The position numbers and the translations under genes were made by a program. Positions 60,306 through 64,000 of a stretch of DNA of 64,000 nucleotides are shown here, one piece after another; the first letter of the stretch is position 1, and each line of letters starts with the position of its first letter. The notes under the pieces are model-generated. The model saw only the letters and a list, made by a program, of their open reading frames with translations. It did not search any database and had not been told where the DNA came from. The stretch is taken from assembly GCA_963753285.1 (NCBI GenBank), contig CAVWBT010000003.1, positions 372,001-436,000 on the forward strand. The letters are read 5' to 3'. The stretch is from JAHEDH01 sp963753285. Lineage in GTDB: Bacteria > Actinomycetota > Acidimicrobiia > Spongiisociales > ZC4RG35.

Positions 60306-63080
60306 ATGACGACCACCCCAACCCTGGTACTCGATCCCGGCCACGGCGGCGATCGCGAAGTAGGCGGCTCATCACCGAACAACACGAGCGGTGGAGGTGT
60401 GCTCGAGAAGGACGTGACGCTCGACATGGCCCGGAGGGTGCGTCAACGGCTCGCTGGTCGCGCCAACGTCCTGTTGACCCGCGACAGTGACACCAACCTC
60501 TCGCTGGCGCAGCGTGCAGGGTTCGCGCGAGCGGTCGGCGCGGACCTGTTCCTCTCGTTGCACTGCAACGGACATGTCGATCCGAGTCACGACTCGATCG
60601 AGGTCTACGTCAACCGGGACGGAACCGAGTCGGACCGAGCGTTCGCCGCGGACCTCGAGGCCGCGCTCGCCTCGGCGATCGGAGCACCTGAGAGCGACGT
60701 GATCCAGGCCGACCTCGGCGTCATCAAGCGCGATCGACACACTCCGGGCACGATCGTTGCACTGGTCGAGATGTTCGATCTCACCAACCCAGCGCGTGCG
60801 CAGGCGGCGACGGATGTCGCGTTCCTCGACACGGTGGCGACTGCGCTCGCCCAGACGCTCGATGCACACCTCCCGGCTCCGACCATCCGTTCCGTACCGG
60901 GGTCGCTCGAAGTCGAACCCTCACCGAGAACGCCGAACGTCGAGCGAACTGCCGCCTCGCTGAGAGAGCGCGGCGTACCGAACGACGACATCGAGCAGTT
61001 CCTCGCCGAGTTCGAGAGCGCACCGCTGCAGCAACTGGGTATGCCCGGCCCGCGTGCCCTGGAGAACGGCCAGGTGTCGGTCCAGCTCCCGCCTGCGCAT
61101 CTGCTTGAGTGGTGGCAGGACGAGCTGATCACTGCGGCACTGTCCACCACTCCGATCGGTTTGCTGCTCCCAGCGCTCCGCGCACTGTCCACTGCGCACA
61201 ACGTCACCATCGGGATCGGACCAGCCGTGTCTGGCGGAATCGTGGCAGGAGCAGGCCTCTCCATCGGGATGGTGATCGCACCGGGAGGACACCTCGGCTT
61301 CTATGGAACGGTGAGCGGTCTGCTCGGTGCCATCGTGTCGATCTCGGCGACGGCGACGGTCACCGTCGTCTTTGGTGGGCCCTCCGTCTTCAATGGATCC
61401 GCCCTTGCGGCAGGCGTCAGCATCGACACCGGTGTCGGGCCGATGATCGCGGCGCATGTCCTCATGTCGACCAGCGGTGGCGGTGTGATCGGAGTCAGCG
61501 GTGAGATCGGCGTCTCAGTCGGACCATCGCCATTCGAGGCGTTCGCCCAATACCAGTACACGGTGTCGACGCTGGGCGTCGCAGCTCGAGCGCACGACAC
61601 CCGCGCCCAAGCGCTTGAGCGTCCCTGGCATGGGCCTGCGACCCTCGGCTCCGACATCCCCCTCGATCCCGGAGTCGGAGGTCAGTCGATCGGGCCCGAC
61701 GCGCTCGAGATCGGGGACGTCATCCTCTCCACGACGGACGCCTACATCTCAGATGCGATCCGCAGTGTGACTGGCTCTCCCGTGAGCCACGCTGCCATCT
61801 ACGTCGGGGATGACAGAATCGTGGAAGCGGTGGGAGGCGGTGTCGAAGCCAAGACACTCGACGAGGCGCTGGCCGACGACAGCCTGGCCGTGGCAGTCCG
61901 CCTGAGTGGTCTCACCGCCGGCGAACGGGACCGTATCAAGGGGTTTGCGTTGTCGAAGGTCGGCCAGTCGTACGACGGAATCGCCCTGATCCGTCAGGCG
62001 CTCTTCCGTCTCGACGACGCCGTGTGGTGCTCGTGGCGCACCGGTCAGGACCGAGAGGATTGCCGCCAATGGGCGGGCCGGGTGAACCTCGGCAGCGGAT
62101 CGAATGATGCATTCTTCTGTTCGGAACTGGTGATCGCCGCCTACGCCGCGGCCGGGCGGCCGCTGACCAGCACGCCCCCTTCCTGGACGGCGCCGGGAGA
62201 CCTCGCCGAACTCATGCTCAACCAGCAACTCGGCTACGTCGGACATCTCAAGACGCCGCCGGTCGCCGCGGTCCAGGCGGCGTCGGTCGACCCGCGAGCA
62301 CTCGTCGTCGGTGATGTCGTCCCAGACTTCTCGGCCGTCGACAACTTCTGGGACTGGATCGCGATTATCGGCGAGGCGCTCGGGCGCCATCTGCGGTTCA
62401 CGACAGGCGTCGAAAACCCGACGTTCTTCCCGCACTCGGCGATCTGCCAGCTCGAGATCACGTCGGGTGCAGGTACCGGGATCGGGACCGGCTTCTACAT
62501 CGCACCGGATCGCATCCTCACGGCAGGACACAACCTGGCGCTCGGTTCGAACACCGCGTCACGGATCACCGTGCACCCAGGGCGTCATCACAACATGTCC
62601 ACCTTCCCTTCGTTCACGGTGACGGGATCGTCGAACTTCGTGCCCCACCCGAACCACAACGCCGCAGGCAGTGTGTTCACCGATTCCAGCGGTGTGGTGA
62701 CGGGCGTGAGCGAGTCGTTCTCGGACTGGGACCTGGGTGTGATCAAGGTCTCCACACCGCCACCGAACAACACGTGGTTCGCCATCGAAGAGCAGCAGAT
62801 GTCGCCATTGAGCGGCATCGTCGTGTGCGGCTACGCCGCTGAAGGCAGCGACGTCGAACAGAATCAGCAGAACATGGACGTCGACTCGATCCGCGATCTG
62901 CACGCCGAGCGGTTCACGTATGCACTGCACGTACGCCGCGGCACGAGTGGTGCACCGGTCTTCTACGTCGCGGGAGACCGGGTGATCGCCACGGGGGTGC
63001 AGAGCACCGCGGGCGACCCACACGTCAACACCGGCTGCCGACTCACCGACGCGAAGGTGACGTGGATTCAGTCGGTGTGA
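60306..63080 (+). CDS. Multidomain enzyme: amidase-3, NlpC/P60-like (YiiX) and trypsin-like domains
   Basis: 924 residues, with AGAGGAG about ten bases before ATG 60306. Residues 1-190 are an N-acetylmuramoyl-L-alanine amidase (Amidase_3): LVLDPGHGG (His13), Glu34, LSLHCNGH (His86), and VALVEMFD with the catalytic Glu. Residues about 250-430 are a Gly/Ala-rich hydrophobic region (GIGPAVSGGIVAGAGLSIGM) that may insert in membrane or form a beta structure. Residues about 460-650 are a YiiX-type permuted NlpC/P60 fold: GDVILST, SHAAIYVGDDRIVEAV (His495), FFCSELVIAAY (Cys605). Residues about 715-924 are a trypsin-like protease: LTAGHN (His742), WDLGVI (Asp809), GTSGAPVF (Ser881). No signal peptide. 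Last gene of the cluster. Confidence 0.87.
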   Translation: MTTTPTLVLDPGHGGDREVGGSSPNNTSGGGVLEKDVTLDMARRVRQRLAGRANVLLTRDSDTNLSLAQRAGFARAVGADLFLSLHCNGHVDPSHDSIEVYVNRDGTESDRAFAADLEAALASAIGAPESDVIQADLGVIKRDRHTPGTIVALVEMFDLTNPARAQAATDVAFLDTVATALAQTLDAHLPAPTIRSVPGSLEVEPSPRTPNVERTAASLRERGVPNDDIEQFLAEFESAPLQQLGMPGPRALENGQVSVQLPPAHLLEWWQDELITAALSTTPIGLLLPALRALSTAHNVTIGIGPAVSGGIVAGAGLSIGMVIAPGGHLGFYGTVSGLLGAIVSISATATVTVVFGGPSVFNGSALAAGVSIDTGVGPMIAAHVLMSTSGGGVIGVSGEIGVSVGPSPFEAFAQYQYTVSTLGVAARAHDTRAQALERPWHGPATLGSDIPLDPGVGGQSIGPDALEIGDVILSTTDAYISDAIRSVTGSPVSHAAIYVGDDRIVEAVGGGVEAKTLDEALADDSLAVAVRLSGLTAGERDRIKGFALSKVGQSYDGIALIRQALFRLDDAVWCSWRTGQDREDCRQWAGRVNLGSGSNDAFFCSELVIAAYAAAGRPLTSTPPSWTAPGDLAELMLNQQLGYVGHLKTPPVAAVQAASVDPRALVVGDVVPDFSAVDNFWDWIAIIGEALGRHLRFTTGVENPTFFPHSAICQLEITSGAGTGIGTGFYIAPDRILTAGHNLALGSNTASRITVHPGRHHNMSTFPSFTVTGSSNFVPHPNHNAAGSVFTDSSGVVTGVSESFSDWDLGVIKVSTPPPNNTWFAIEEQQMSPLSGIVVCGYAAEGSDVEQNQQNMDVDSIRDLHAERFTYALHVRRGTSGAPVFYVAGDRVIATGVQSTAGDPHVNTGCRLTDAKVTWIQSV

Positions 63081-63171
63081 CCGGGGAGGAGGCCAGAATA
63101 CCTCGTCGCACCCACAGACGGCGCTTCCGCGTATCGAGCCGGTCGCGGCGCACGCACAGACGGGTACGAGA

Positions 63172-63177
63172 TACCCT
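63172..63177 (+). promoter_or_regulatory. -10 box of a leaderless promoter for the DNA ligase gene
   Basis: TACCCT is separated by exactly six bases from ATG 63184. It is also the right arm of a short inverted repeat (gggta-cgaga-taccc, 63163-63176 region). No Shine-Dalgarno is present. Confidence 0.5.
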
Positions 63178-63183
63178 CGCACC

Positions 63184-64000
63184 ATGGATCTCCCTGTGAT
63201 GCCGCCGATCAAGCCGATGCTCGCCAAACCGGTGCCGAAACTGCCCGAAGGCGAGATGTCGTACGAGCCGAAGTGGGACGGGTTTCGCTGCATCGTGTTC
63301 CGGGACGGCGACGAGATCGTGATGGGCTCCCGGAACGAGAAGCCACTCAACCGCTACTTCCCCGAGATGATCGAGCCGTTCAAGGCGAGCCTGCCGGAAC
63401 GCTGCGTCGTCGACGGCGAGTTGATCGTCGGCATCGACGGCAAGCTGGACTTCGATGCTCTCGGCCAGCGGATCCATCCGGCCGACTCACGAGTGCAGAT
63501 GCTCGCCGAGAAAACACCGGCCGACTTCGTCGCCTTCGACATCCTGGCGCTCGACGACCGATCCTTGTTGAAGGCTCCGTTCTCGGAGCGGCGGGCGGCG
63601 CTCGAATCGATCGCCGATCGGTTCGAATCTCCTGTCCATCTCGCCCCGGCGACCAACGACCCCGAGACGGCGATGCACTGGTTCGACACCACCGAGGCCG
63701 CCGGCCTCGACGGACTCATCATCAAGCCGCTGGGCGATCCGTACGTCTCGGACAAGCGCACCCAGTTCAAGCTCAAGCACGTACGCAGCGCCGACTGCGT
63801 GGTTGCCGGTTACCGGATCCACAAGTCAGGTGACGGCGTCGGGTCGCTGATCCTGGGGTTGTATGCGCCCGACGGACAGCTGTGGCACGTCGGTGTCGCC
63901 GCCAGTTTCACCGCCAAGAAGCGCAAGGAGCTGCTCGAGGAGATGGAGCCGCTCGCTCTCGATGACATCTCTGATCATCCGTGGTCGGGGTGGATGGATG
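63184..64000 (+). CDS. ATP-dependent DNA ligase (3' end outside window)
   Basis: 272 residues visible from ATG 63184. The nucleotidyltransferase domain is clear: MSYEPKWDGFRCIVFR with the AMP-accepting Lys, VVDGELIVG (motif III Glu), FVAFDILALDD, GLDGLIIKPL, and TQFKLKHVRSADCVVAG (motif V). The OB domain begins at SLILGLYAPDGQLWHVGVAA and runs off the window. The gene resembles the LigC/LigD ligase branch of actinobacteria, which seals breaks in end-joining or back-up repair. No Ku or polymerase gene is visible in the window. Start choice is supported by TACCCT at leaderless spacing. It lies 103 bases after the lytic cluster and has its own promoter, so it probably belongs to the core genome. 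Confidence 0.9.
   Translation, partial: MDLPVMPPIKPMLAKPVPKLPEGEMSYEPKWDGFRCIVFRDGDEIVMGSRNEKPLNRYFPEMIEPFKASLPERCVVDGELIVGIDGKLDFDALGQRIHPADSRVQMLAEKTPADFVAFDILALDDRSLLKAPFSERRAALESIADRFESPVHLAPATNDPETAMHWFDTTEAAGLDGLIIKPLGDPYVSDKRTQFKLKHVRSADCVVAGYRIHKSGDGVGSLILGLYAPDGQLWHVGVAASFTAKKRKELLEEMEPLALDDISDHPWSGWMD

Noticed and set aside
44235..63080. Contractile injection system, tailocin or prophage
   Set aside because: No sheath, tube, baseplate, spike, portal, terminase, capsid or AAA release gene can be read. Only lytic enzymes and unknown proteins are present.
1..64000. tRNA, rRNA, insertion sequences, integrase or attachment sites
   Set aside because: I read all intergenic stretches for cloverleaf-like or transposase-like sequence and found none. 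No terminal inverted repeats or target duplications were apparent.

Overview
The window is GC-rich, gene-dense DNA from an actinomycete-like bacterium. High GC, frequent GTG starts, ATGA gene overlaps, lipobox lipoproteins, BTAD/SARP regulators, many class III nucleotide cyclases fused to AAA/TPR modules, and -10 boxes placed for leaderless transcripts all fit Actinomycetota. An Acidimicrobiia-type lineage is my best guess, but no rRNA or tRNA gene is visible to test it.

Layout. 1-7.1 kb: a partial DUF6174 lipoprotein, a cyclase-AAA regulator, and two tandem paralogous lipoprotein/receptor genes. 7.1-10.8 kb: a PLP-lyase operon (tyrosine phenol-lyase plus a Cys/Met-type lyase) divergent from an Lrp/AsnC regulator, then an SRPBCC protein. 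10.9-15.9 kb: a frameshifted cysteine-synthase-like gene, a four-CBS protein, a lipoprotein, a Usp-like protein, GAPDH and a membrane protein. 16-31.9 kb: a signalling island with a cyclase-AAA regulator, two response regulators, four tandem histidine kinases translationally coupled to a response regulator-cyclase fusion, and, divergently, a cyclic-nucleotide-binding protein and an MBL-fold hydrolase. 32-43.9 kb: a cupredoxin membrane protein, an ABM monooxygenase, a zinc-ribbon cyclase-AAA regulator, a decayed flavin oxidoreductase, TetR, gamma-carbonic anhydrase, ornithine aminotransferase, a small cyclase, and an ECF sigma/anti-sigma pair. 44.2-63.1 kb: an accessory cluster on the plus strand. 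It holds two BTAD regulators, a three-domain peptidoglycan hydrolase, four paralogues of a family I do not recognise, a subtilase, several unknown proteins, and a 924-residue protein with amidase, NlpC/P60-like and trypsin-like domains. 63.2 kb to the end: an ATP-dependent DNA ligase that runs off the window.

How the parts may work together. In the 19-32 kb island the kinases probably feed receiver domains. One receiver carries a cyclase instead of an HTH output, and the divergent CNB and MBL genes could bind and hydrolyse the cyclic nucleotide. The two middle kinases are degenerate in complementary ways: one lacks the phospho-acceptor His, the other lacks ATP-binding motifs. The 44-63 kb cluster looks like one co-transcribed, BTAD-controlled unit of lytic enzymes and scaffold-like paralogues without signal peptides; it is the best candidate here for an undescribed system.

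Caution. Many genes carry single-base indels with good coding on both sides, densest at 51.2-55.0 kb and 37.3-38.0 kb. Consensus errors of long-read sequencing explain this at least as well as real decay.
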